Positions 52,206 to 60,467 of a stretch of 64,000 bases of DNA are shown here, in pieces. The translations under genes and the position numbers were made by a program. This DNA comes from an uncultured Bacteroidales bacterium (GTDB lineage: Bacteria > Bacteroidota > Bacteroidia > Bacteroidales > Bacteroidaceae): contig CACWTR010000012.1 of NCBI GenBank assembly GCA_902763865.1, positions 126,158-190,157 of the forward strand, written 5' to 3'. Position 1 is the stretch's first letter, and every line of letters begins with the position of its first letter. The notes beneath the pieces are model-generated. The model had not been told where the DNA came from and searched no databases. It saw only the letters and a list, made by a program, of their open reading frames with translations.

Positions 52206-55200
52206 ATGAAAAGAACCGTTATCATAGCCATTCTGTTCATAACGACGCTTTCTGCCGTTTGCCAGACCTCGACGAAGCTTGCCGGTACCCCTATCGGCTC
52301 GCCCAACATCGACTACAGCACCAACAAGTCGAGCACTACGGTCAACACGCCGGCCCACGCCTTCGACGGCGACTACTCGACCTTCTATGCCTCGATGGAC
52401 CGTGCCCGTACCTGGGTAGGTCTCGACCTGGGGCAGGCCCATGTCATTACGAAGGTTGGCTGGAGCCCCCGCACGAGCCAGTTGCAGCGTGTCCAGCTCG
52501 CCCTTTTCGAGGGCAGCAACAGCCCCGACTTCCTCGACGCCGTTCCCCTCTACCTCATTCCCGGCCCGGGCGAGGCAAACGTCATGCATTATGCCGACGT
52601 GAAGGTGACGCGCGGCTTCCGCTATGTGCGCTACGTCGGCCCCAGCGATGCACGATGCAATATCGCCGAGCTGGAGTTCTACGGCTACGAAGGCGAGGGC
52701 AAGGATTCCGTTTGGTATCAGGTGACGAACCTGCCCACCGTGAGCATCCACACCTATGCCGGCTATGACCCGCGCGACAAGGTATATGAGATGCCGTCCA
52801 ACATCACCATCACCTACGACGGAGGCACACGCATCCAGGAGTACCCCATCACGACCCGCGGACGCGGCAACGCCTCGTGGGGATTCCCCAAGAAACCCTG
52901 GCGCATCAAGTTTGCCGACGGCAACAGCCACCACATGCTCAAGGGGTCGCCCCAGGAAAGCCCGTCCAAGGCAAAGAAGTGGACACTCATCAACAACTAC
53001 GGCGACAAGACCCTGATGCGCAACTGTCTGGCCTTCGAGGTAAGCAAGCGCCTCGGCGTCTCCTACACCCCCTGGTGCCAGCCTGTCGATGTCATCATGA
53101 ACGGCGAGTACAAAGGCTGTTACCAGCTCTGCGACCAGATTTCGGTTGACAAGAACCGTGTCCCCATCACCGAGATGGAGACGTGGGACAACGCCGAACC
53201 GGAGCTGACAGGCGGCTACCTCGTCGAGGTCGATGCCTATGCCAATCAGGAGACAAGCTGGTTCACTAGCAGTCGCGGCAACCCCGTCACCATCAAGCAT
53301 CCGGGCGACGACGACATCACAACCGAGCAGCGCAACTATATCCGCGGCTATTTCAACCTGATGGAATCGGCCCTCTTTGCCTCCAACTACACCGACCCCA
53401 CGGATGGCTACCGCAAGTACCTCGACGTCGAATCCTTCCTGAAGCACTTCGTCGTCGGAGAGTTCTCAGGCAATATGGACACGTACTGGAGCACGTATAT
53501 GTATAAGGATCGCGAGGAAAGCCAATTCCACGTGGCTCCCTGCTGGGACTTCGACCTGGCCTTCGACAACGACGGACGCATCTATCCCGTCAATGGCCGC
53601 AGCGACTGGGCCTATCGGGGAGGCAGCTGTGCCGGAGACATGCGGAACTTCGTTAACCGAGTGCTCAGCGACCCGGCGGCAGACCAACAGCTCAAACAGA
53701 TATGGAAGGACAGCCGCAAGGAAGGAATACTCGACGAGAAGACACTTGTGGGCTACGTGGACAGCATGGCTCAGGCTATGGAGGCATCCGCCAGGTTGAA
53801 CTTCATCCGCTGGCCTATCCTGAACAGTATCGTGCATCAGAACGTCTCCGCCCTCGGCTCCTACGAAGCGGAAGTGGATGTCCTGAGGAACTACATCCCG
53901 GCCCGTCTGGCCTGGATAGACGACCGCCTCGGCATCTATCCCGACATCATCTATTCAGACACCACCATTCACATCTCCACGCCGGAACAGCTCATCGAGT
54001 TCAGTTCCCTTGTGTCCGAAGGAGCACTCTACAGCAATGCCTACCTCGAGGCAGACATCGACATGACGGGCTACAACGACCGCTTCAGGCCGATAGGCAC
54101 AAAGAACCGCGCCTTCCGCGGAATCTTCGACGGACAGGGACACCGCATCAGTAACCTCCACGTCTCCGGCAGCGAGTTCGTCGGACTCTTCGGGGCACTG
54201 AGCGGAGGCGCAAACATCTGCAATCTTGTCCTCGACAGCACCTGCTCCATTCGCGGCACCAACTATGTCGGGTTGGCAGGCGGCTCGACAGGTTCCGGCA
54301 AGGTCGCCTTCTCCTGTGTCGGCAACGAGGCAAGCGTGACTGCCACCGGTGTCAACGCAGGCGGCATCATCGGTTGCAACAAGGGCTCAAACAGCAGCTT
54401 CAGTATCAACGATTGCTACAACGCAGGTAATATCACCGGCAGAAGCGAAAGTGCTGCCATCAGCGGATGGCTCGGCACAAACGCCGTCTTGCAGAACTGC
54501 TTCAACATCGGCACCGTCGAAGGCTACAACTACCGTAACGACTTTTACCGAGGCGGCGGAGCAGCCTTGAATTGCTACAGCACGTCCACCACACAGGTGA
54601 TGCGCATCTCGACCGACGAGGTGGAGAACGGCAAGCTCTGCTATCAGCTCAACGGAGGCAAGACGTTGGAACCCACATGGTATCAGACAATCGGCAGGGA
54701 TGCACATCCCGTCTTCGACGGCACCCACTCCGTAGTGCTCAAAGCCGACGACGGTACGTACTACAACATCAGTCACCTGGCAGGCGACGTCAATGGCAAC
54801 GGCATCCTCGAGGATATTGATGCCGTTTGGATAGCAGCCTACCTGACCGGCGAGACACCGGAAGACTTCCACGAAGTCAATGCCGACGCCAATCTCGACA
54901 GCCATATCGACGTGGCAGACGTCGTCACGGTACGCCGACTGCTGAACCAAGTTCCCCTTGGAGAGCAAGACCTTACGGCTACGTTCTACTCAAGCAATTC
55001 TTCCGTCAAGGCCAACGGAACGCGTAAAGTGACCGTCTGGGTCAACATGAATCGCGCCGCTACAGCCTACGAAGCGGACATCATCCTCTCGCCGGGCCTC
55101 TCGATTCAGGAAGGCAGCATCGCCTTCGGAACGAAAACTCTCAGTGCCGCTCACACCACGTTTGTCTGCCCGAATAACAACGGCGCACATGTCATCGCCT

Positions 55201-55769
55201 TTGCTCCGGACAATACCAACTTCCCCGCAACGACAGGAACAGCGCTCACCTTTACGCTCGTCGGCGGAAACGATTTCGCGGGCGGAACTTATCAGATTGC
55301 TCATCAGCTCTTCGTTGCTGCCGACGGGGTTGTCTGCCGACCCGACGATGCAAGCTACGACATAGCATTGGCTAAGACTTACGTCACCTCCATCCTGCTT
55401 GAACCGGACGATATAGCTATGGTGGCAGGAGCCGACACAACACTGAGCGTTGTCATCCTGCCTGAGACTGCCACCGTCAAGGAACTCAGCTGGATGACCT
55501 CCGATGCCGGTGTTGCCACTGTCTCGGACGGCATCATCACAGCCGTGGCTGAGGGAACAGCCACTATCACGGCAAGGGCTACCGACGGTTCCAACAAGCA
55601 GGCAACGACTTCTGTAATGGTTTATCCCGACTACGACGGCATATCTGCTCCCCTCGAGGAAACAGGAGACGAAACCATCTATACGCTCAGCGGTACACGC
55701 CTCGACCGCGTCAGCAAGACTGGCATCTACATCGTCGGCGGCAGGAAGCGGCTCATAAAAGTCAAGTAG
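52206..55769 (+). CDS. Secreted CotH-like protein with F5/8C, dockerin and cohesin-like domains
   Basis: 1187 residues from the ATG at 52206; signal peptide about 1-18 (VIIAILFITTLSAVC). An F5/8 type C-like domain (about 25-165; AFDGDYSTFYASM) is followed by the CotH region (about 170-580) with RGRGNASWGFPKKPWRIKF, VDVIMNGEYKGCYQLCDQI and CWDFDLAF (Asp448, Asp450). Residues about 600-780 contain GLUG-like repeats (FRGIFDGQGHRISNL, NYVGLAGGS, NAGGIIGCNKG). A dockerin-like pair of Ca-binding repeats (GDVNGNGILEDID, NADANLDSHIDVADV) lies near 860-915, then a cohesin-like beta domain (AYEADIILSPGLSI), a Big-2-type Ig domain (ATVKELSWMTSDAGVA) and the tail (IYTLSGTRLDR ... GIYIVGGRKRLIK). A terminator follows at 55860. 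Confidence 0.86.
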   Translation: MKRTVIIAILFITTLSAVCQTSTKLAGTPIGSPNIDYSTNKSSTTVNTPAHAFDGDYSTFYASMDRARTWVGLDLGQAHVITKVGWSPRTSQLQRVQLALFEGSNSPDFLDAVPLYLIPGPGEANVMHYADVKVTRGFRYVRYVGPSDARCNIAELEFYGYEGEGKDSVWYQVTNLPTVSIHTYAGYDPRDKVYEMPSNITITYDGGTRIQEYPITTRGRGNASWGFPKKPWRIKFADGNSHHMLKGSPQESPSKAKKWTLINNYGDKTLMRNCLAFEVSKRLGVSYTPWCQPVDVIMNGEYKGCYQLCDQISVDKNRVPITEMETWDNAEPELTGGYLVEVDAYANQETSWFTSSRGNPVTIKHPGDDDITTEQRNYIRGYFNLMESALFASNYTDPTDGYRKYLDVESFLKHFVVGEFSGNMDTYWSTYMYKDREESQFHVAPCWDFDLAFDNDGRIYPVNGRSDWAYRGGSCAGDMRNFVNRVLSDPAADQQLKQIWKDSRKEGILDEKTLVGYVDSMAQAMEASARLNFIRWPILNSIVHQNVSALGSYEAEVDVLRNYIPARLAWIDDRLGIYPDIIYSDTTIHISTPEQLIEFSSLVSEGALYSNAYLEADIDMTGYNDRFRPIGTKNRAFRGIFDGQGHRISNLHVSGSEFVGLFGALSGGANICNLVLDSTCSIRGTNYVGLAGGSTGSGKVAFSCVGNEASVTATGVNAGGIIGCNKGSNSSFSINDCYNAGNITGRSESAAISGWLGTNAVLQNCFNIGTVEGYNYRNDFYRGGGAALNCYSTSTTQVMRISTDEVENGKLCYQLNGGKTLEPTWYQTIGRDAHPVFDGTHSVVLKADDGTYYNISHLAGDVNGNGILEDIDAVWIAAYLTGETPEDFHEVNADANLDSHIDVADVVTVRRLLNQVPLGEQDLTATFYSSNSSVKANGTRKVTVWVNMNRAATAYEADIILSPGLSIQEGSIAFGTKTLSAAHTTFVCPNNNGAHVIAFAPDNTNFPATTGTALTFTLVGGNDFAGGTYQIAHQLFVAADGVVCRPDDASYDIALAKTYVTSILLEPDDIAMVAGADTTLSVVILPETATVKELSWMTSDAGVATVSDGIITAVAEGTATITARATDGSNKQATTSVMVYPDYDGISAPLEETGDETIYTLSGTRLDRVSKTGIYIVGGRKRLIKVK

Positions 55770-55859
55770 CTTCACCTTCCTCTCTCCGCTAATTTGTACG
55801 GGGTAGTGTGTTAACTACTAATAATCCGTCTCCGTAAACTAAATAAAAATGTTAAAAGG

Positions 55860-55890
55860 CAGCACCTCGTGCTGTCTTTTTTCTTTTTTC
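55860..55890 (+). terminator. Rho-independent terminator of CotH-dockerin gene
   Basis: CAGCAC-CTC-GTGCTG forms a perfect 6-bp hairpin followed by TCTTTTTTCTTTTTT, about 90 bases after the stop. Confidence 0.72.
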
Positions 55891-55891
55891 G

Positions 55892-55923
55892 TTTGCCCGC
55901 TTGTCATAAAGTCTGTTCCTTTG
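55892..55923 (+). promoter_or_regulatory. Promoter of blaI-type operon
   Basis: TTTG (55892-55895), 20 bases, then TTCCTTTG (55916-55923), one base from the -7 consensus. The start codon at 55946 is 22 bases on. Confidence 0.5.
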
Positions 55924-55945
55924 CAACAGAAAACAAGCAAATGAC

Positions 55946-56329
55946 ATGAAAGAAAGGAACAAAATGAAATCGCTTACTCGCGCAGAGATGGACCTGATGA
56001 ATCTTCTCTGGAACGCAGGACACGCCCTGACCGTTGGCGAAGTCGTGGAAGGCTATGCCGAGCCCCGACCTGCCTACACCACCGTTGCCACCTTCCTGAA
56101 GATTCTCGAGGCCAAGGGCTATGTGGAGCACAGGAAGAGGGAAGACACCGGACGCACCTTCTACTATTCGCCTACGCTCTCGCGCGAGAAGTACATTGCC
56201 CGTGTCGTCGGTGATACGAAGGACACGCTCTTCGGAGGCTCGGCCAAAAGCTTCTGCTCATTTCTCATACAGAACGAAGAACTTTCCGACGCAGACTTGC
56301 GCGAACTGCTTGCACTGATTGAAAACTGA
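55946..56329 (+). CDS. BlaI/MecI/CopY-family repressor
   Basis: 127 residues; the ATG at 55964, preceded by AAAGGAAC, is an alternative start. A winged helix with the family pattern: LTRAEMDLMNLLWNAGHALTVGEVVEG, the recognition helix AYTTVATFLKILEAKGYVEHRK and the wing TGRTFYYSPTLSRE. The C-terminal dimer helices (SFLIQNEELSDADLRELLALIEN) are intact. In the family, the repressor is cut or released when the partner M56 membrane peptidase senses a signal. The M56 gene follows after 5 bases but is broken by an amber codon, so derepression may fail here. Confidence 0.92.
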   Translation: MKERNKMKSLTRAEMDLMNLLWNAGHALTVGEVVEGYAEPRPAYTTVATFLKILEAKGYVEHRKREDTGRTFYYSPTLSREKYIARVVGDTKDTLFGGSAKSFCSFLIQNEELSDADLRELLALIEN

Positions 56330-56334
56330 ACGCC

Positions 56335-57204
56335 ATGCTCACCTACGTATTCAAATCTGCCCTGCTGCTCTCGTTGCTCTACGGGAGCTTTGCCCTGCTG
56401 CTGAGCCGCGAGACGTTCCACCGCTTCAACCGCGTGGCGCTGCTCTGTGTGCTCGTCGCTTCGCTGGTGCTGCCCGTTATCAAGATAGAAGTTCCTGCTC
56501 CGCTCGTTGCTCCCGCCCCGCTTCCCATTTGGGAGAGTGTCGTGGTCCTGCCAGACCGGAGCGCTTCAACGGGAGAGAGTGTTGGTAGTGACGTCAGCAA
56601 CTTTGAGACGTCCCCTCAAGAAGGAAGCGATGAACTGTTGGCTCAGGGGCGAACCACCCCTTCTTTGGAGGAAACGGGGGAGGCTCTTTATCTCCTTGGC
56701 GTGCTTGTCAGCGTTGCCATCTTCTGTGTCGGCCTCTTCCGCCTATTCAAGGAAATCCGGGGCGGCATGCATACGAAGGACGAGCAGGGCAACACGGTTG
56801 TCATCCGCGGAGGCGACTTTGCGCCCTTCAGCTTCCTACATTATATAATAATAAGCGCGTCGGACTACGAACACTTGCGCCAGCCCATCATGGCCCACGA
56901 GCAGGCTCACATCCGCCTGGGCCACACCTGGGACCTCCTGCTGCTCGAAGCGGTGAAGGCACTCCAGTGGTTCAATCCCTTCATCTATCTGCTTGGGCGC
57001 GACCTCAAGGCCGTACACGAATACGAGGCCGACGACGCAGTACTTTCCTTTGGCATCGATGCAAAGACATATCAACTGTTACTCGTGGCGAAAGCTGTGG
57101 GCAGCCGACTGCAGACGGTCTGCAACAATCTCAGTCACCATTCACTAAAGAAAAGAATCAAGATGATGCACAAGAACAAATCCAACCGCTGGCTGATGGG
57201 CTAG
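56335..57204 (+). CDS. M56 (BlaR1-like) metallopeptidase, ends at premature amber codon
   Basis: 289 residues up to TAG at 57202-57204. Membrane helices are near 5-24, 35-52 and 119-138. The zinc motif is HEQAH (in QPIMAHEQAHIRLGH) and the downstream acidic ligand motif is HEYEADDAVL, so the protease part is intact. The protein stops just after KNKSNRWLMG, where family members normally run into a fourth helix and a periplasmic domain. The same frame continues open after the stop with ALILPALMALALVAWA, a helix, to 58050. A Pro/Glu-rich insert (SPQEGSDELLAQGRTTPS) between helices 2 and 3 has repeat-like DNA (CCCCTTCTTTGGAGG). Partner of the repressor at 55946. Confidence 0.8.
   Translation: MLTYVFKSALLLSLLYGSFALLLSRETFHRFNRVALLCVLVASLVLPVIKIEVPAPLVAPAPLPIWESVVVLPDRSASTGESVGSDVSNFETSPQEGSDELLAQGRTTPSLEETGEALYLLGVLVSVAIFCVGLFRLFKEIRGGMHTKDEQGNTVVIRGGDFAPFSFLHYIIISASDYEHLRQPIMAHEQAHIRLGHTWDLLLLEAVKALQWFNPFIYLLGRDLKAVHEYEADDAVLSFGIDAKTYQLLLVAKAVGSRLQTVCNNLSHHSLKKRIKMMHKNKSNRWLMG
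57202..57204 (+). other. In-frame amber codon splitting the M56 gene
   Basis: TAG is the only stop in the frame from 56335 to 58050, and the protein sequence makes sense on both sides. Related proteins as I recall them have a basic residue near this place, so AAG to TAG is one possible change. A sequencing error, a true nonsense mutation, or read-through are the alternatives. Confidence 0.75.
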
Positions 57205-57225
57205 GCTCTCATCCTGCCGGCACTC

Positions 57226-58050
57226 ATGGCGCTGGCCCTCGTCGCTTGGGCCAAGCCAACAGCTTCCTCTCCAAACCTCTCCCCCGAGGAGAGTCTTCCT
57301 GCCGCAGAACTCCCTTCTCCTTTGAGAGGTGATGTGGGTGAGACTTCGCCTGTCACGGTGGCAGTACCTGGCATGGGACTCGTAGCAACGGATGAAGTAC
57401 ATGGGTTCTCGAAGAACAGAATGTTGAACGCCTTCATTCCCCGTGACGACGCAAAAGACTTCATCAAAAAGCATGGCCCGGCAATCGCAGTCTCGTGGCT
57501 CAAAGGCACTTGGGTTGTGAGAGGAGACGACTCTTTCATAGAGGAGCATCCCACTTGCGGCTACCCAGTGGCGTTTCATACAAAGTACTACGACGTCATG
57601 CTCGACGGCAAGCTGCTCGACGTGGGTAACCTGCCAGACCTGCCTGCTTCTGCTCTGAAGAAGGTGGAGATGGAGATGAAGTCCAAAGAGGGGAAACTAA
57701 AGGTCAACCTCATCACGAAGCCTGTACAGATTCCTGCCGACGTGAAGGGCAACATCAATCCCGAGCTGACCATCCTGCTCACGGGCACGCCTCCGAAGGA
57801 CAGCGGCGCCAAGACTTCCATCTGGGAAAGGCGTGGCAACTTCGACGGCTTCAGCTGGAAGAACTACACCATCTGCTCGTGGAAGTGGGACGTAGATGAC
57901 ATCAGCGCACACCTCAAGGAAGTGGCAATCCGCAAGGACCACAGCGTCCGCATCAACGTCTGCCGAGGCGTACCGCAGGAGCACATTGACCGCATCACGC
58001 GGCTTATGAAAGAGAATGGCGTGACAAACTACAGGTTTGTCCGGCAGTAA
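57226..58050 (+). pseudogene. C-terminal part of split M56 protein
   Basis: The frame in register with the M56 gene stays open from the amber codon to 58050; the first ATG is at 57226 (274 residues). The start of this part is a membrane helix (LMALALVAWA), followed by a low-complexity stretch (SPNLSPEESLPAAELPSP) whose DNA (CTCTCCCCCGAGGAGAG) looks like an inserted palindromic repeat. Then comes a periplasmic domain of about 230 residues (GKLLDVGNLPDLPASALKKVEM, SVRINVCRGVPQEHIDRITRLM). If translated separately it would lack the protease part. It is probably not functional alone unless the amber codon is read through. Confidence 0.65.
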
Positions 58051-58123
58051 TAGCTTAAAAGGTTAGTTATTAGATGGAATTCCGGGGGCTTGGATGTGTC
58101 GTGAGATACGTCCTTGCCTTAGT

Positions 58124-59407
58124 TTATACAGAGGCTTTGCTGGCTCGGAATCCGATGCTTTCCACGGCTCGCAGTACGTCATCCTCGTTGGGGGAGCCCT
58201 TGATTGTTGCCTTTCCTTCGTGCAGCGACACCTCAACTTGCTCCACGCCCTCCAGGGATGACAGAGCTTTCTGAACATTTGCAGCGCAGTGGTTGCAGTT
58301 CATTCCCTCTACATTATATATAGTGCAGGCGCCGGATAGGGCTTCTTCTCCGTGGTGGTGATGATGATGTCTCCAGGGCCAAAGGGCACGGACAAGCAGC
58401 ACAAGCAGGAGGGCGGTGCAGATGTAGGAGAATGTGCTTATGCCTCCTTCGTGGCAGCAGGCATACTGCTGGACGGGAGCGGTAAACCACTCGCGCGGCA
58501 ACAGATAGTCAATGCCGAAGGCAAAGAAGATAGCGCCCAAGATGATGGAGACGAGATAGAGCAGGACGGAACGCTTGCCCAGGACTTTGCCCACGACCAA
58601 GATGCTGGCGGCGTTGCTGGCAGGGCCTGCCATCAGCAGCACCAGGGCCGCACCAGGTGTGAGGCCTTTCAGCATCAGTGCCAGGGCAATGGGGATGCTT
58701 CCCGTGGCACACAAGTACATGGGGATGCTGAAGAGCAGCACGAACAGGATGCTGTAGAGCGTGTTTCCCTGAAAGACGGCAAACCACGAGTCGGGTATGG
58801 CTACTGTGATGATGCCTGCCACGATGAGGCCTATTGCAAGCCATTTGCCAATGTCTTCCATCATCTCGCCGAAAGCATAGGCAAGGGCAGAGAGAAGCCT
58901 TTCCCAAACTCCTTTCCGCTGTGAGGGGCTTCCCTGGCATTCGTCCTTACACGATGAGCAGCTCTCTTTATGTTCGGGACTGCCTTCCTCGCTTCTCTTC
59001 GGGTCTGGATCGAGAGTGTTGCACAGTGCGCCGCCGAAGATGGCAGTCAGGAATGCTGCAATGGGGCGGATGACGGCAAACGGTAGCCCCATGAGGCTGT
59101 AGGTGGCGATGATGCTGTCAATGCCCGTCTGCGGGGTGGCAATCAGGAAGGAGATGGTTGCTCCCTTGCTTGCTCCTTCCCTGCGAAGCCCCATCGCTGT
59201 CGGGATAACGCCGCAGGAACACAGTGGCAAGGGCACACCGAAGAGTGCAGCCAGCACGACGCTCTTGAACGAGTTGCTGCCGAGATACTTTGTGTAAACC
59301 TTGCCGGGAATGAACTCATGCATTAGTCCTGCCAGCAGGAAGCCGAGTAGCAGATAGGGCGACATTTCACAGAGCAGTGCCCATATTTCCATCAATATGT
59401 TTGTCAT
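58124..59407 (-). CDS. Metal-efflux permease (SO_0444 type) with HMA domain
   Basis: 427 residues from the ATG at 59407; an earlier start at 59434 would lie upstream of the transcription start implied by the -7 box at 59436. The DUF318/ArsP-type permease has about eight helices (PYLLLGFLLAGLMHEFIPG, VPLPLCSCGVIPTAMGLR, ILFVLLFSIPMYLCATGSIPIA). The central cytoplasmic loop has a CSSCKDEC motif and a repeat-like insert (GSPSQRKG). A His cluster (WRHHHHHHGEE) lies before the C-terminal heavy-metal-associated domain (VEGMNCNHCAANVQKALSSLEG). The SO_0444 family is assigned to Cu/Zn efflux; the domain order is typical for it. Convergent with the M56 gene and divergent from mtnN. Confidence 0.87.
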   Translation of the reverse strand: MTNILMEIWALLCEMSPYLLLGFLLAGLMHEFIPGKVYTKYLGSNSFKSVVLAALFGVPLPLCSCGVIPTAMGLRREGASKGATISFLIATPQTGIDSIIATYSLMGLPFAVIRPIAAFLTAIFGGALCNTLDPDPKRSEEGSPEHKESCSSCKDECQGSPSQRKGVWERLLSALAYAFGEMMEDIGKWLAIGLIVAGIITVAIPDSWFAVFQGNTLYSILFVLLFSIPMYLCATGSIPIALALMLKGLTPGAALVLLMAGPASNAASILVVGKVLGKRSVLLYLVSIILGAIFFAFGIDYLLPREWFTAPVQQYACCHEGGISTFSYICTALLLVLLVRALWPWRHHHHHHGEEALSGACTIYNVEGMNCNHCAANVQKALSSLEGVEQVEVSLHEGKATIKGSPNEDDVLRAVESIGFRASKASV

Positions 59408-59435
59408 AATTCGGTTGTTTATGTTCTTCAACATG

Positions 59436-59443
59436 CAAAGTTA
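59436..59443 (-). promoter_or_regulatory. -7 box of permease gene
   Basis: Minus-strand TAACTTTG, 29 bases before the start at 59407. It decides the start codon. Confidence 0.48.
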
Positions 59444-59468
59444 CGACATTATTCTTCATTTCTCTTTC

Positions 59469-59496
59469 TTTGTTCTCTCTTTTTTTCGTACCTTTG
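59469..59496 (+). promoter_or_regulatory. Promoter of nucleosidase gene
   Basis: TTTG (59469-59472) and TACCTTTG (59489-59496), 16 bases apart, 24 bases before the ATG at 59520. Confidence 0.5.
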
Positions 59497-59519
59497 CACG
59501 AAAATCATCATTATTGATT

Positions 59520-60209
59520 ATGGAAAAGACGATAGGCATCCTGACGGCAATGAGCATGGAGTTCCATCAGGTTGCAGCCATGATGCAGAATGCCGAGGCC
59601 GTTCAGTCGGGGCCTCACAAGTTCCTTGTAGGATCAATTGGAGAGAGTAGGGTGGTGCTGCAACAATGCGGCATCGGCAAGGTGAATGCGGCATCGGGAG
59701 TGACGAACCTGATTATGGAGTTCCATCCGGACGTGGTCGTATCGACGGGAGTAGCCGGCGGCATCGATGTCAGCCTTAGCGTGATGGATGTCGTTGTCGG
59801 CACCAGTGTCTGCCACCACGACGTTTATTGCGGCGAGGACTGCGAGCCGGGTCAGGTGCAGGGACTGCCCAGGTTCTTCCCCGGCGACGAGCGCCTCGTT
59901 TCGGTAGCCACGTCCCTGAAGGCTGATTCGCACATCGTCCCCGGCTTGATTTGTACGGGCGACCAGTTCATCAGCAACCATGAAGAGTTGGGTGTCATCA
60001 AGAGGAAGTATCCCGACGGACTGGCTGTCGATATGGAGAGTGCAGCTATTGCTCAGGTCTGCTACCTCTGGAAGGTGCCATTCCTCAGCTTCCGCATCAT
60101 CAGCGACACGCCGGGTGCGGACAATCGCTTCGGCCAGTACCTCAACTTCTGGGACACTGTTGCAGACAAAAGTTTTGCTGTAACCCGCGAATTCCTGAGC
60201 AAGATATAA
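59520..60209 (+). CDS. mtnN: 5'-methylthioadenosine/S-adenosylhomocysteine nucleosidase
   Basis: 229 residues from the ATG at 59520, 24 bases after a -7 box; the upstream in-frame extension crosses the promoter and is rejected. Family motifs: GILTAMSMEFHQV with the catalytic Glu, VLQQCGIGKVNAA, VSTGVAGGID, LAVDMESAAIAQV (substrate ribose Glu) and FRIISDTPG (catalytic Asp). Length matches the family. The enzyme cleaves adenine from MTA and SAH in the cytoplasm, feeding methionine salvage and quorum-signal precursor formation. It stands alone, followed after 100 bases by tRNA-Ser. Confidence 0.93.
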   Translation: MEKTIGILTAMSMEFHQVAAMMQNAEAVQSGPHKFLVGSIGESRVVLQQCGIGKVNAASGVTNLIMEFHPDVVVSTGVAGGIDVSLSVMDVVVGTSVCHHDVYCGEDCEPGQVQGLPRFFPGDERLVSVATSLKADSHIVPGLICTGDQFISNHEELGVIKRKYPDGLAVDMESAAIAQVCYLWKVPFLSFRIISDTPGADNRFGQYLNFWDTVADKSFAVTREFLSKI

Positions 60210-60260
60210 ATCGCCGGCAGACTAAAATGCCATAAAAGGGAATAATTTTTCTCCTTTCGC

Positions 60261-60291
60261 TTTCCGGTTTTCACTTTTTGTTGTACCTTTG
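60261..60291 (+). promoter_or_regulatory. Promoter of tRNA-Ser
   Basis: TTTC (60261-60264), 19 bases, then TACCTTTG (60284-60291), 19 bases before the tRNA. Confidence 0.5.
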
Positions 60292-60309
60292 CGGGCGAAT
60301 CAGAAAAAA

Positions 60310-60396
60310 GGAGAGATGCCAGAGTGGTCGAATGGACCGCACTCGAAATGCGGCGTACTCTTGCGGGTACCCTGGGTTCGAATCCCAGTCTCTCCG
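60310..60396 (+). tRNA. tRNA-Ser (CGA anticodon)
   Basis: 87 bases with a long variable arm (class II). Acceptor GGAGAGA pairs with TCTCTCC and the discriminator is G. Anticodon arm CCGCA-CTCGAAA-TGCGG has anticodon CGA (codon UCG). Variable arm is CGTACTCTTGCGGGTAC and T arm CTGGG-TTCGAAT-CCCAG. CCA is not encoded. Confidence 0.95.
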
Positions 60397-60404
60397 CTGA
60401 AAGT

Positions 60405-60433
60405 AAAAAGGGGGTTAGACGACCCCCTTTTTT
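60405..60433. terminator. Bidirectional terminator between tRNA-Ser and epimerase gene
   Basis: AAAAAGGGGGT pairs with ACCCCCTTTTT around a 6-base loop. It has a T-run on both strands, so it can end both the tRNA transcript and the minus-strand unit that stops at 60468. Confidence 0.78.
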
Positions 60434-60467
60434 AGTATGCCTGATATCTTGGCGAGCGGGAGCATGG

